Source: Rhytidiadelphus loreus (taxonomy: Eukaryota; Streptophyta; Bryopsida; Hypnales; Hylocomiaceae). Taken from it: a stretch of DNA of 64,000 bases. Where the stretch lies: assembly GCA_947034895.1 (NCBI GenBank), contig OX344765.1:10917001-10981000 (forward strand), in the 5' to 3' direction. The position numbers and the translations under genes were made by a program. Below are positions 51,611 through 63,299 of the stretch, one piece after another. Under the pieces are notes generated by a model. The model saw only the letters and a program-made list of their open reading frames with translations, made no database searches and was not told the origin of the DNA. The first letter of the stretch is position 1, and each line of letters begins with the position of its first letter.

Positions 51611-52034
51611 GGCCCTTCCTCGAGGTTGTTCGTGGCCCTCATTCTTTGTTTCATTCTTGTTGTTGCTCTTGTCGTGCTACCGACACTTGTCGGAGCACTT
51701 TTTAAGCCAAATTTTGGCTCTTTTCTTCTATTTTCTTCTATTCTCTTGTACTTTGAAGGTCCGGAGGGCTCCTTCAAAGCTTTGTTTTCTTTTCTTGTTG
51801 AATTTGGAGGCTTCAAGCCCCAAAACTTTGATATTTTGGGAGTTGTGGGAGTAGTTCCCAAACTCTACTCTGATATTGTTGTTCTTTTGATACTAACCAA
51901 CCATTTGTGTGAATTGAGAATAGTCTGTGAACTTAAAACTTTAAAGCGGCAAAGCTAGTCTTTGCCAAAAGGTTTTGAGCATCACCACGTGCCAAAACTC
52001 GTTGTATAACGGGTGTTTGGTTTGAATAATTGCT

Positions 52035-52395
52035 AATGTTCGGTTAAACACTGTCATGTGTACCTCCTTTAGTGATTAAACTAGAACTTTGTTTGGAATT
52101 TTGGAAATTAGTTTTTAATGTTCGGTTAAACACTGTCATGTGTACCTCCTTTAAGAATTAAGTTTTCAAAATACTAGTTTGGGTCCTTGGATACTGGTTA
52201 TTCCTGGGGTTGCTCCCACACGGCAGAGCTTTGACTTTGAAACCTGGAAACGGGTACTTGAAACTTTGATTTGACCGTTAATTCCTGGGGTTGCTCCCAC
52301 ACGGCGGAGCTTTGACTTTGAAACCTGGAAACGGGTACTTGAAACTTTGATTTGACTGTTAATTCCTGGGGTTGCTCCCACACGGCGGAGCTTTG
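52035..52395. repeat. Tandem repeats: 82-bp doublet and 81-bp triplet
   Basis: TGTTCGGTTAAACACTGTCA recurs at 52037 and 52119. TTCCTGGGGTTGCTCCCACA recurs at 52201, 52282 and 52363 with TTTGACTTTGAAACCTGG between. The near-equal periods (82, 81) may be coincidence. The minus-strand frames here are products of the repeat; the 81-bp unit keeps frame. Confidence 0.8.
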
Positions 52396-52826
52396 ACTTT
52401 GAAGGTTAAAAATTATTTTTAAACTGACCATCTAATCGTAATTTTAACCTGCATGGTGAAGCTTTGAACAAGAGGAATCAATGGAATAAGGTTCTTTTGG
52501 AACTTATTTAAAGCGCCAACCGTTGATAATTGTTCATTTTTCGTGTGGTGACCGTGGAGGAGGTATTTGGTTTAATCTTGTTATTGGTGGTGTGTTCATT
52601 TGAATGGTTTTGCTTCCTTTTTTCTTGCCCTTTTTAATTCATTATAATTGGTTGTCTTTATTTTTCACTCATTAAAATTCACACTTTTACTTAATCATTA
52701 ATTTGGTGTGCTTAATTTACATTAAGTATTCTCACATTAGTAAAAGTTCAGAATATCACATTTAGTTCTTTATCCAAAATTTCAGTTGTCATTAAAATTC
52801 AGCCAGCCTTAAGGGATTCAGTTGTA

Positions 52827-53041
52827 AGGGGCGACGTGACTGGGCGACCAGAAAGGGGTGACAGAACGGGGCGACGGAACGGGCGACAGATCAGGCGACC
52901 AGACCGGGGCGACCAGAACGGGTGACGGAACGGGCGACCAAAACGGGCGACGGGCACAAGCCGACCGGAACGGGCGACGGAACGGGCGACCAAAACGGGG
53001 CGACCGGAACGGGCAACGGAACGGGTGACGGGACGAGCGCC
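52827..53041. repeat. GC-rich minisatellite based on GGGCGACNGAAC
   Basis: About 15 degenerate units of GGGCGAC(C/G)(A/G)(A/G)AAC with occasional GGGGCGAC or GGGTGAC. Very different in composition from the AT-rich DNA around it. Confidence 0.8.
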
Positions 53042-53926
53042 AATCACCCCTCGCCACGTGTCGATCGGTAACAGCACGGGGTGACCAACGAGCAGCAGCA
53101 GCGGGGTAACCAACGAGCAACAACAGCAAGGGAGGGGAGCTCTCAGCTTGGATACTCCAGACAGTACGATCAAAAGCTTCGACCAATTGTTATTAAGTGA
53201 GTCCATATACAAATTGATGTGGAAACTTGAAAATCCAAACCTAATTGTAGGTTGGCCGTTGCTTGCCACACCTCAACTTTGTGTTTAAAAGAAATTTTGA
53301 ACACTAAACTAACATTTTCTCTCCATTCTTGAATCTCTCGAATCCGCTCCAAAGCCATAGCCAAAATTTCAACAACAACAACAAACCAACAATTGGAAGA
53401 AGAAGGAGAATAAGAAGGAAAGAATTCGACACGTGAAGGAATTAGAAGACTAAAAAACTATTAAGGTAAGAATCTAACTATTCATCAATTAATTATTTTG
53501 GTATTGTTTATTCGGTTTATTCTTTTCACTATTCATGGTTAGATTTGTTTTAGATTATTTAAGATTATTTTATTAGATTACTATTCATTCATTTGATTTT
53601 AGTTATTGATTAGGATTCCAAAGCCAAATTAGTTGTTTGTTTGTAGTTTGGGGGATTTGTTTTATTAGGCCTAATAAGCCAAAACAATAAAAACAAACAA
53701 CAACTAATATCTTGGAATATTTAACAAAACAACTATTAAAAAATTGGCAATAGAATAAAACTACTATTCATTGAAAGCTTGGGAAAAATGAATTAAATTT
53801 ATCATTTAATTTAAATTCCTAAAATCAAAGGATTAGTTTTAAATTGCCAAAACTAACAAATTTGGACTTTTTAGATAGGTTTTGAAAACAAGAATACTAA
53901 GATTTCTTCCAAATTCATGAAAGACA

Positions 53927-53998
53927 ATGGAGAATTTCGAAGAGACGATTATGATGGTGTTTTGCGATGATGGGACGATCGACATTCTCGACACCAAG
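53927..53998 (+). other. Possible small coding exon MENFEET...LDTK
   Basis: ATG at 53927, 24 codons, then GTATGA donor at 53999. A candidate acceptor (TTTTTAGATAG) ends near 53875, and a candidate untranslated first exon ends at a GTAAGA donor near 53466. No downstream coding exon is found, so this may be the leader of a lost gene or of the retroelement. Confidence 0.2.
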
Positions 53999-55214
53999 GT
54001 ATGATTTCAAATTTTATCTTTTGTTTTTGCTTTTGCTTTCATTCTTTTAAAATTTAGATTAGAAAATTAAAACTAACAAAATTAACCATTGAGAATCCAA
54101 TAGCTAGTAGAATTTAAATTGTTAGAAAACCTTTGAAAATTTATCTAAAATCGTAAGAAGTAATAATTAGATTAACTTTGAATTAATTTGGAAAACGAAA
54201 TAGTAATCTCATCCAAAAGAATCTCAAAAGGAATCTAATTTAATTTAGGAACTTAGGGAATATTAGAATAATTAGGGAAAGTCAAAACCTATTTTATCTA
54301 TTTATTCTCTTGAAAATTATTAAAGGAAGGAATTCCATCCAACCAAGGGGAATTTTCATCCATTTAAAAGTTTTCACCTAAAAGTTCTAAATTCTTACTT
54401 TTTATCTCAACAAGAAGTTAATTAATCACTTCACTCATAAAAATCATAAAACCCTAAAAATTCACTAAAATTAGAATAATAACTTAGAATTAGGATTAAT
54501 TAAAGAACAATTAGAAATATTCTCAAGGCACAACTAGGGAATCTTTTGAAACCATAATCTTTTAGAGAATATTTTGAAGATTCCAAATTCACCTTTTACT
54601 TTTAAAATTACTTTAATTTGAAGGATAAAAGAGTGGATGAAGATTTGACCTAATTTTGGATGAAAAATCTTAAAGTAGGTCACAATTAGGTTTTCTCTAA
54701 AAATTCCATTAGTTAAATTAATCAACCTTTCAACCCTGAAATTTGGAATTATTTTATATTATTTTGCTATTTTTAGTTGACGGATGAAGTTTTTAGGATA
54801 GAATTAGGTGCGAATTTCATCCACACATAACTTTCATCAGGAATATCAGAATCCAACTTGCTTTACCATTTTGGAAAGGGCAAATTGTATTCTTTGATTT
54901 AGTTTAGGAAGAATTTTAGTTTAGCTAGAAGTTTACATCACAAGTAACTAACCCTCAACAACCTTTATTTCTTAACTATTAGAGTGTTTTGAAGTACTTA
55001 ATTTAGATAAAAATCAATATAACAAAGTGTCCATTGCTTGGAAGGCCAAAGAACACTACGTTTACATTTCACCCCTACAATTTACTAACATATGCCGCTA
55101 GAACCTGTGTGCAACTTTCTGACTTAAGGGTGGAGTTAGAAACACTCACACATGGACGTGACTATTTGTTTGATATTCTGAACATCTGCTGCTACGAGGT
55201 TGTGTAGGTTAAAC

Positions 55215-58200
55215 GTCTTTCCTCGACGAACAGGTTTGAGAGCGATAGTGTTGCAGAAATTGTTGTGTGCAAAGAACTGCAAAAGGAAGGATGAAGAAGG
55301 CAAGCATCAGCGTCCAATGCCACATGAAAACCGTGCCTACTGTACATAATGTTTTGGAGAAGTGCAAGCGTGGCGAAATGAAATCCGTGTTTTCTGTGCA
55401 TATTGTTTTGGGGGACTACAGGCGTGAAGTTCTATGTAACTTTTCGGCAGCGGAAGTATGTTTTTTTCTTCTGCAGTGAAGTAGCTTGTACAAAAAGTAC
55501 TAATCACAGCGAACTACTGTGAAGAAGTTTCATAAATATAGGCCTCCATGGAAGCCTCTTAACTTCTTATGAAGTCGTACCAGTGCGTGAAAGGAATGTG
55601 TGTAAGCATTACCGCAATTGCACACTTCATTCCTGATATGCTATCCATTCAATTCATATACATGTATGGCACAATTCATTTTTTCAATGCTAATTCCGTG
55701 CATTGTTTTTGCTGAAGAACATGGCTTGCCCGTCGCAACTGCAATCACTGTATGGATATTTCCTGTACACACTACACAAAAGCTACTTTATAGTCGATGT
55801 GTTCAATTCTGAGAACTTGCAACCCAGAGCAGGGGAGCTTAAAAGTCAAGTGCACTACAAGTATTGTACACGGTTCCAACGCATTCAATTGTATGTTTCC
55901 TTACTCTCACTTGCACTTACTGCTGATGTAGTTGAACTTGTGTAATGCCATGAATGAAGAACAGCGCATGCACTGTTGTTACTGTTTTTTATATACAACG
56001 GAAGAGTGCATACAAATGTCAAATGACAAGACGAGGTAGGGCACCTTGTCGGACTTTCCATTTCTTCCAAGAAGCCTCATATGTGCATTCCGTAAGTACA
56101 AAGACGGTAGAAGTGGCATTGCAGAACATGACGAACGCAGTCTAATTCCACATGCATTTCAGTATAGCACGTATCATGAATTATGCAGTTTTGGCTTCTC
56201 AGTGAATAGCTTAATCACTTCTAAGAAAGTATGAACGTCGGAATGTTCGAAACGAGTTCGTACAAGTCCACAGTGAATATGAATATTTCTGAAAGCAAAC
56301 TTACTACAACATGTTGTGTCCGTAGCCACTGACGAACACTAAGTGTGTGACTTGCACACTGTTGTTGTTTGTGTAGGTATCAGCTTCACTACTACAAGTG
56401 GAGAACACGTAACAAAGCAGATGTTACTATGGTGCATGCTTCATGACGAAGTGAAAGATGGTGTGGTAGTACAAGCACAGGTACATGGCTCAGCATTTCT
56501 TTTAGATGTTAGTGCTGTTAAATGCGTTCTCTTCGTTCGTAATTCAGGATTTCGGGAGCCCTTGTTCGGATTCATATATGATTTCAAAGAAAAACGACAT
56601 CCACATTGGAAAGGTTGTCTGAGACATGCAGACTTGTAACTTCGTAATTTCTGTAGGACATGAATGTGTATGACACCCAACGATTGTATGCAACCTTGAA
56701 GAAGTGCTGGGGGATTAAGCGCAACGACGTCGTTGAACGCGCTCCTTGAGTTGGCATCCTCAGAAGGACCTCAATAAATTTCTGGTGGAGTTCTCAGATA
56801 TATAGTGATGGCTATCTCTACATGTCCTACAGACTGCGGAGAAGGTCAGAAGCATTGTCGTGTCTTTGTTGTTGTCCGCAATATTTGGCTTACTCTGTTT
56901 TGATGTCTTCGGACATTAAAGAGTCAAATGTACTATTACAGTTTGCTGCTTCCGTTAGTATTCACGGACATCCAACTGCGTTGTTGTCTTCTACAATGTG
57001 TCTACAGTTCATTTTGCACTGTCATTTTCAAATTTTGTGCAACCGGAGCGTCTAATATGCGACAGTATTAGAAGATGAAAGGCATTGCTATGTAAGTAGC
57101 ATTCAAGAATTGTTGACATTATGTAATTTGCACTAACGAAAATGTGAACGGACGAAGTGTGTGTCTCTCGGAAGAGTCCTTGAACTCACTTGGTGTTATG
57201 ATGGCACTAGATCGACTTTTCTGCAGCGTCAGTGACACTGCATTGCAGACGGCAGCAACCGATAATCGTGTACCGTAGAAGTTGTGCAGAAATGCAATGA
57301 AAACAAGTACTATAAAACTGAATGACTTCCGACAACCATGCAGCTTAGTCATTGCAATCTTGCAATGACTACAAGTATGACTTTATTCTAACTAGCACAG
57401 TATTTTTCTGCAGGTCTGTGCTGTAGCTATCGAGGAATTTATGGACTTCAGTACGCAAGGAATCAACTGTGTATGTGATTTTGTTCCTACTTACAGAGAG
57501 AAATTACAATGGAGTTGTAAGCAACCAGGAGTAAAGACAGTCTGTGTGTACAGAGAAAAAGGTATAGTTCTGTCCATACTGTATAATTATGTCATTTTCC
57601 TATTGTATATTTGTATGGTGGTCCCACGAGCATATAACATTGTCTGCTTCGATGGAAGTTCGTCATGTTCTATTACTTTGCCGTGTATGTACTGTGTGCA
57701 CGGTGTTCAAGGCACTCGTAGTTGTACAGATGTCGAGGGGAAATGGGACATACATCACCCATGCAACTATCCTTTTGTTGTACAGGTGCAGTGCTGAGTG
57801 CACGGTACCTACAACATGTGTTATCGAATGTCATGGATTCGCGAATGCAGACAGAACTCTTTCTGGAACTTCACATTTAGGTAGGCATTGCATGGGTTTG
57901 TGAAATGCAAGCTTGTATAGTATGACAACAGCGATGAAAGCACATGCTAGCATGAAACAAAGTTCCTGCTATGTGAAACATGTACAACAGTAATCTTGTT
58001 TTCGCGATTGCAATGTATAGGGCACGTCGTAAGTCAAGTCCATTGTTTTCGGTGCGCACGAGCAAATGTACATAAAAAGTTCTACAACTGTACAAGTGAC
58101 TAAGCTTTAGAACTGCATTTGAGGTACAACAAACAATTCAGTATAGCAAATTGGAACAGCTATCTTGCTTATATGCCGTGCATAGTTGCTTGTTCCGAAC

Positions 58201-59280
58201 TAGACGTGCTTTCAATGTTAATTTTTTTTCTCATGTACTGACAATTGAGAAACAAATGGGGAACAATGAGTAAGCAGTATTGGAATACAGAGATGTACAA
58301 TGACATCATTATGATCTGCACACCTACAGTCGTCAAGTACAAGCATTTTTGAAGTGTCTCCACTACAAAGGAAAAGGTTGTCTTCTTGTGAAGAATTGGC
58401 GGACCTTTTCACATGGCCTGTCTATGATGTTTTCCTAACCCTCATTTCAAATTTTGGTGGCCACACAACTGCATCTACGAGATGCAGTCACTGAACAGAC
58501 TAATGCAGTGAGAAAACCTTGTGGACAGTAAGAAGCAAAGGCAGCCGTCGATGGACTTGTGGACGAGTTGTGCATGCATGAATTCCGTGAAGGAATTCAC
58601 GAAGCCTGCATGTACGTGTATCAGCTATGAAGTAAGAATACATGCCACTTCTAAGAACCTTTTGGAGTCTTGCTCTGAAAAGTGAAGGTCATCATTGTGC
58701 AGTACACTGAAATGAGTAGCACTTCCAGCAACTTACTATAAAGAATGCGAAACCTTGACGACTCTATACAAGTTAGGAGTCGATGCACATTGTTTGTACA
58801 GTTAGAACATGTTCTTTAGGAATTGACATTGTGAAGGCGAATATAAAGGCAATTGGGAAGGCAACTATGAAATAAACATACAGTCTACTGTTTTACACGT
58901 ACAACTGATAATTTCCTATGTAATCATGGAGAATGATGTTGTCCGTTGCAGGGCTTGTTCAAGTAGGGAACATGGCACACCTTGTTCAGTGCTTAAAATC
59001 TTTCATTTCTGTTGATTGCTATGTGCAGAGTGTGCGCTGCGTACACTTCTATGACTACGTGGAACCTTGCCTTCGTGACATTGCTAATATCGTTAGATTT
59101 GTGGACTATTTCTATGTTCATTTGCAGGGCTCCCACAAAGACAGCATGTGCAAGTGCGGCATAAAAGTAAAAGAAAATAGCGGCTGTCATGCCATGCAGC
59201 CAGTCATTTGCGAGGAACACGTGCAACTTGCCATCTTTTTTGGATACAAGAATTGCCAGTTTCTAACGAAGAGAAGGTGA
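55215..59280 (+). other. Unrecognised multi-exon coding potential on the plus strand
   Basis: Candidate exons with splice-like borders: one ending at 55455 (VHNVLEKCKRGEMKSVFSVH, VLGDYRRE), one near 55720-55890 (YFIVDVFNSENLQPRAGELK, FQRIQL), one near 56378-56479 (ISFTTTSGEHVTKQMLLWCM), one 57415-57560 (VCAVAIEEFMDFSTQGINCV, PGVKTVCVYREK), and a terminal one 58951-59280 (CVHFYDYVEPCLRDIANIVR, CKCGIKVKENSGC). Alternation of short beta-like stretches with D-F/V-F phrases is faintly like OB-fold single-strand-binding proteins (POT1 or RPA type), but this is a guess. A captured host gene or a third CACTA gene are both possible. Start and frame across exons are not established. Confidence 0.3.
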
Positions 59281-60763
59281 ATTCGCTACATATATAGAAA
59301 CAACTTACATATTGATAGATACTAAAGTTGGTCACGTGAAGAACGTACTGCTGCTACGAAAGAACAAAAAGTACGAGCATGCTGCTGTATGACGTCCACC
59401 ACTGCGGAGTGCGGACGGTAGGAGGCATGGTTTTCTGTACGATATGACAGTAATGGCAAATCAACAAGGTCCGACGATAACAAGAACACGTAACTTCATA
59501 TTACTCAGAACGCTGTCAAACATGGACATGTATGTTCTATATTGACTACGAAGGTATTCTCTGTAATGCACCTCCCTTTTGCTGAGCATTACTGTCTACG
59601 AGCATTAATTAGTGGCTTATGTTTTTCGTATTGTACAATTAAATGAACTATACATATTTCAGATGTCAAGCGTATGACATCCTTATTTGCATACCTGCTT
59701 CACTGTGTAGACGCATTTGTTTTTGTTGATGATGTTATCCTCGATTGGCGTGCCAACGTCTTCATTTTTTCTGTCTTCGCAAACATGTGTAAGACCAATG
59801 ACTGCATTTAGAAATATAAGACTCCATACACGATGACATGGAGGGAATACTCATTTTTCAAACTCAATATTCCCTGGACGCTGCATACTAGCTTCGACAT
59901 GTTCCTTGGCTGAACATTACTATCCAAAGTGTTGTCCTGTATGACATTGCATTGTATTGATGTCCTTTCTTATGAAACAACACTGCTGAGCTTAGTAGTG
60001 TATGCAACATTGCGAATGTTGTAGAGAATGCGTACTCAGTGAATAGGGTACAATGTCAAATGCCGTCACTGAGCTCTACAAACAAGGAACGTTACAGCGT
60101 TGTCCTTCAAATGTACAATTAGACACTGCAATATAACATGGACGCTAGACTTCCGAACTCAACATTAGTCACAAAGAACAGTACAGACTCAACTTCCATG
60201 TCCATTGTGACATTCGTCGTTCCTGCCTTTCCTTGTACTCAATTTCCAGATTCGCTGCAAATAATTCACAATGCAACATGCTCACGGCCACATCAGCGTC
60301 ATCTGTGACACTGAAAAATTTTAGCAAATGTTTTACAGAACACATAAGCATCATAGACGACATTCCACAGAACAAAGATCTTGTACGACTGAACTGCTAG
60401 CAAAAGCTGCCACGTCATAATATGAGAAATCCACATCAAAAACTAGGCAGTCACGTCACATGCCATGTCATCAAAAAAAAAATTCGGGGAAAAATTAGAT
60501 AGCCATGCCCGGCCGAAATTTGCTGACGTGCAATTCCAATGGCATCCACGTGGCACATTTCCACACATTTGGAAGAGAAGGTGTCATCACTTGTTTTCAT
60601 GGAACATGTTGACACCTTCACACGTTTTACCAAATTCTTTGCGTCTGAGAAAACGCACGCACCAACGAATTTTAGGTGACATTACAGTTGACACCATTTT
60701 TCTCGATAAAGACATCTGCTCATGTCTTCTGCAACATCCCCTAAAACAATGGTTTCTTCTAGT
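59281..60763. other. Right subterminal region of the large CACTA
   Basis: No gene seen. The last 350 bp carry short motifs around ACGTC, TGACACC and TTTTAGGTGACAT. TTTTAGGTGA also occurs twice just inside the CACTA end at 63300, so they are likely subterminal transposase sites. Confidence 0.4.
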
Positions 60764-60926
60764 GTAATGAAATCCTAATTAAAAAATAGTGAATAGTAGC
60801 TTCATCATCCATTCATGAAAGGGTTTTTTGGAAGACTCCCAAGCAGCTACCCTTCTCCTATGATTTTCAGATTGGGTTAACATTTTACAGGGATGTCCAA
60901 TAACTCCTGGAAATTTACTTGTAGTG

Positions 60927-62615
60927 AAATTGATTGACTTTGCCAACATGGCATATCACAAAAAATATGACAACATTTTTTTTCCCTCTCAAGCATGGCT
61001 CATGGTATAGAATCCTTCAGTCACTCGTGGCTCCCGTGTGTGGAATAGGATCACCACAGCTTGGCGTCGTATGGTCAAATATATTTATCACTCCCCCCCC
61101 CACAAACGTTGATGAGGTTTTAACCACTAATTTGTGGTGGTCCACAAGTTTTATAGGCTCCAATTTTCAATTCTCCATCTCTCGAGCCAAGGAGCTAGCA
61201 AGACAGGGCCTTAGAACCATCGCAGACTTATAGGATATGGACAAGCAAGCTTTCAAAACGTGGACAGAGATTTCTTCTAGCTTCAAACTTAACAATAATG
61301 AACTAGGTCAATGGCGATACCTCATTTCACATATCCCCCATGAGTGGATGGTATTCCTTACTCGACAATCTGACTTGATACAAGATGGTCAATGGGTGGG
61401 TATCTATAACCAACCAGATGACCAACTCCCTAGCTTAACTTAGAAAGTTAATGATCCTCACTTCAAGCTTCAACAATACCAAATCCAAACCTTATATTTA
61501 CCAGCTACTGCCACGATAGCGACAATTGGCCAGACATCCAGACAATTATCTCCTCTCTCCAAAACTCATGAAGGAGTGACTTATAAGGGTTTTGTCAAGA
61601 GGATTCATGTCATGGAATTCCGTAAGAGCCGTGGTGGCCTTCCAACCCTCTTTTTCTATGGTAATATTCAATCCTTGGATTTTGACCTCGGCCGATGGGT
61701 ATGGAAAAGCGGTCAGTCTCTACCTTCATATACGACACTCATTGGACGCCATCTAATCACTGGTCCACGCCAGTTGAAACGTTCTATCCAATCAAAGTAG
61801 CCAGGGCATCTCCCTCCCAACTTCCTACCAGACTAGAGGGACCTATGGAACAAGGCCAGATCTCTAAAAGAAGCGGCATTTATGTGGTCAGTATGGCATA
61901 ATGTTGTAGCAGTCCACTCGTGGAGAGCTCACAGCAACCCCGACATCGACACCAAGTGTAATTGTTGTACAAACAACATTGAAGAGACACCAATCCATAG
62001 ATTCTATGATTGTCCACACGCACAAGAGGTCTGGGAATACGCTCAATCGATTCTCCAACACCTTTGTGGGGTACAACCTGTGTTAGGGCCTCATGTTCGA
62101 TTCACATCAGCCCAATGCATCTTTGGTGACAAACTCTCGAGAAAATTCTGTAACCTTAGACTCATATGGACGATTATTCGTGGGCAAGCATTGTGGATTA
62201 TCTGGATTGCTCGTAACAGTCAAGTCTTTGCCAATACCAAGTGGCCTCGAAGCAACCTTCACAAGGTGTTATGGATGGCACTTTTGGATGCGGGGCGGGC
62301 GGCCCAAATGAAGATGTTTAATGGGACTCGCCTCAACCCTCAACATTCAAACAAACTTTCTGATAACTTCAACCGCATCTGGCTCTAGTCCCCGATTCTT
62401 GCTAGTAAGAAGGAAAATAGGATGATTCATTGGAATCAAGTCGGCCCTCTGGTTTGTTCTTTTACTTGAGGTTTTTAGTTGTTCCTTTGGTTGTTCCTTT
62501 TTGCTCGTTTTCTCTTCATTGGTCAGCCATTTTGACTTGACTTGTTGTCACTCTAGTTTCTTTTTAATGCAATGGGCCTCCCATTTGTTCCAAAAAAAAA
62601 AAAAAAAAAAAAAAA
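60927..62615 (+). mobile_element. LINE 3' part: zinc-binding reverse-transcriptase tail and poly(A)
   Basis: Fragments in shifting frames: GSRVWNRITTAWRRMVKYIY near 61040, ISRAKELARQGLRTIADL near 61185, FVKRIHVMEFRKSRGGLPTL near 61590, then the zf-RVT domain at 61882-62388 (SWRAHSNPDIDTKCNCC, ETPIHRFYDCPHAQEVWEYA, IWTIIRGQALWIIWIARN). Ends with 24 A at 62592-62615. Its content continues exactly where the 5' LINE part stops, so the two are most simply one LINE split by the CACTA insertions. Frameshifts and stops show it is dead. Confidence 0.8.
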
Positions 62616-63299
62616 TTCCACTATAGTTTGCAATTTAGATTAGCCCCTTATACAACAATAACATATTGCACATCTTACATGACAAAAATTGACATATCCA
62701 TAACATTAGAATTGCAAAAAATAATGCAAAAATGTGTTGTGATAAAAACATATGCATAAGCTAGAATACAAATACGAGGAGATGCTTTTCTAAATGCTCA
62801 ACAAATGCTTGTATAAGTGAATGTATATTTAGTATTATCTTTGCCTTTACATTTATTAATATACATCTCCACATGATAAACACACATTTGTCTTAAAATT
62901 GCAATTTCTTTTTAATCAATTAAAACTTGGTTCAATAATAGACAAATACATAGATATACCTAAAGATCTTTAAACATTGTCTTATCAGGGAGTTTGGGTC
63001 TTCTTGTAAGATTGTAAAAGAAAAATTGGTAAACTATTGGTAAAAAAAATCATTTGATATATAAATTACAATAAACACAAGGATTCCAAAAATTGAGTTT
63101 TGAAAGCAACTTCTACTATTTTTGCCTATCAACAATTTTTTGACACAAATGAAATGGTATTTCATGGCGAAAAAAGGATACAAGGCCAGCTAGCCATAGT
63201 AGCTTAGTGGAAAAACAAGCAAAGAGACAAACAACAAAGATCCAACACAACCCAAGGAAACTAATTGATTATAGACCAAGCACAAAGAGGGGCCATGGA
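62616..63299. other. AT-rich DNA right of the LINE, nothing recognised
   Basis: No coding signal or repeat boundary seen. Confidence 0.4.

Larger units (their letters stand above)
50044..55150. mobile_element. 5.1-kb TG...CA element with 5-bp TSD (retroelement-like, possibly a solo LTR)
   Basis: Begins TGTGAGCCCTC and ends GAAACACTCACA; flanks CATGG at 50039-50043 and 55151-55155. TG...CA ends with a 5-bp duplication are typical of LTR retrotransposons. There are no gag or pol frames and no second LTR, so a very long solo LTR is one reading and a non-autonomous element another. Contents: a TATA box at 51604, 82-bp and 81-bp tandem repeats (52035-52390), a GGGCGAC minisatellite (52827-53041) and a possible leader exon. 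54000-54960 is plain AT-rich DNA. Confidence 0.5.
24753..60764. mobile_element. Large composite CACTA (En/Spm) element, about 36 kb with nested inserts
   Basis: Left end CACTAGAAGAAACTCGC at 24753; right end, complemented, CACTAGAAGAAACCATTG ending at 60764. The 13-bp match lies exactly between the two halves of one LINE. The right end also aligns with the CACTA end at 63300 (CACTACAAGAAACCCGCGTT), both followed by TTTTAGG-GATG. Inside are the two genes expected of CACTA elements: tnp2 (minus) and the En/Spm second protein (plus). No matching 3-bp duplication is visible (TTC left, TAA right). Nested inserts include the hAT-like element 39721-47213, the TG...CA element 50044-55150, TTAA-repeat copies and a MITE; without them the element is roughly 22 kb. 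Confidence 0.65.

Noticed and set aside
51626..51958. 110-codon plus-strand frame with hydrophobic text
   Set aside because: No ATG start, lies just after the TATA box in what looks like untranslated leader; no recognisable protein.
52799..53269. Minus-strand frames of 122 and 156 codons rich in Arg/Pro/Val
   Set aside because: Direct translation of the GGGCGAC minisatellite.
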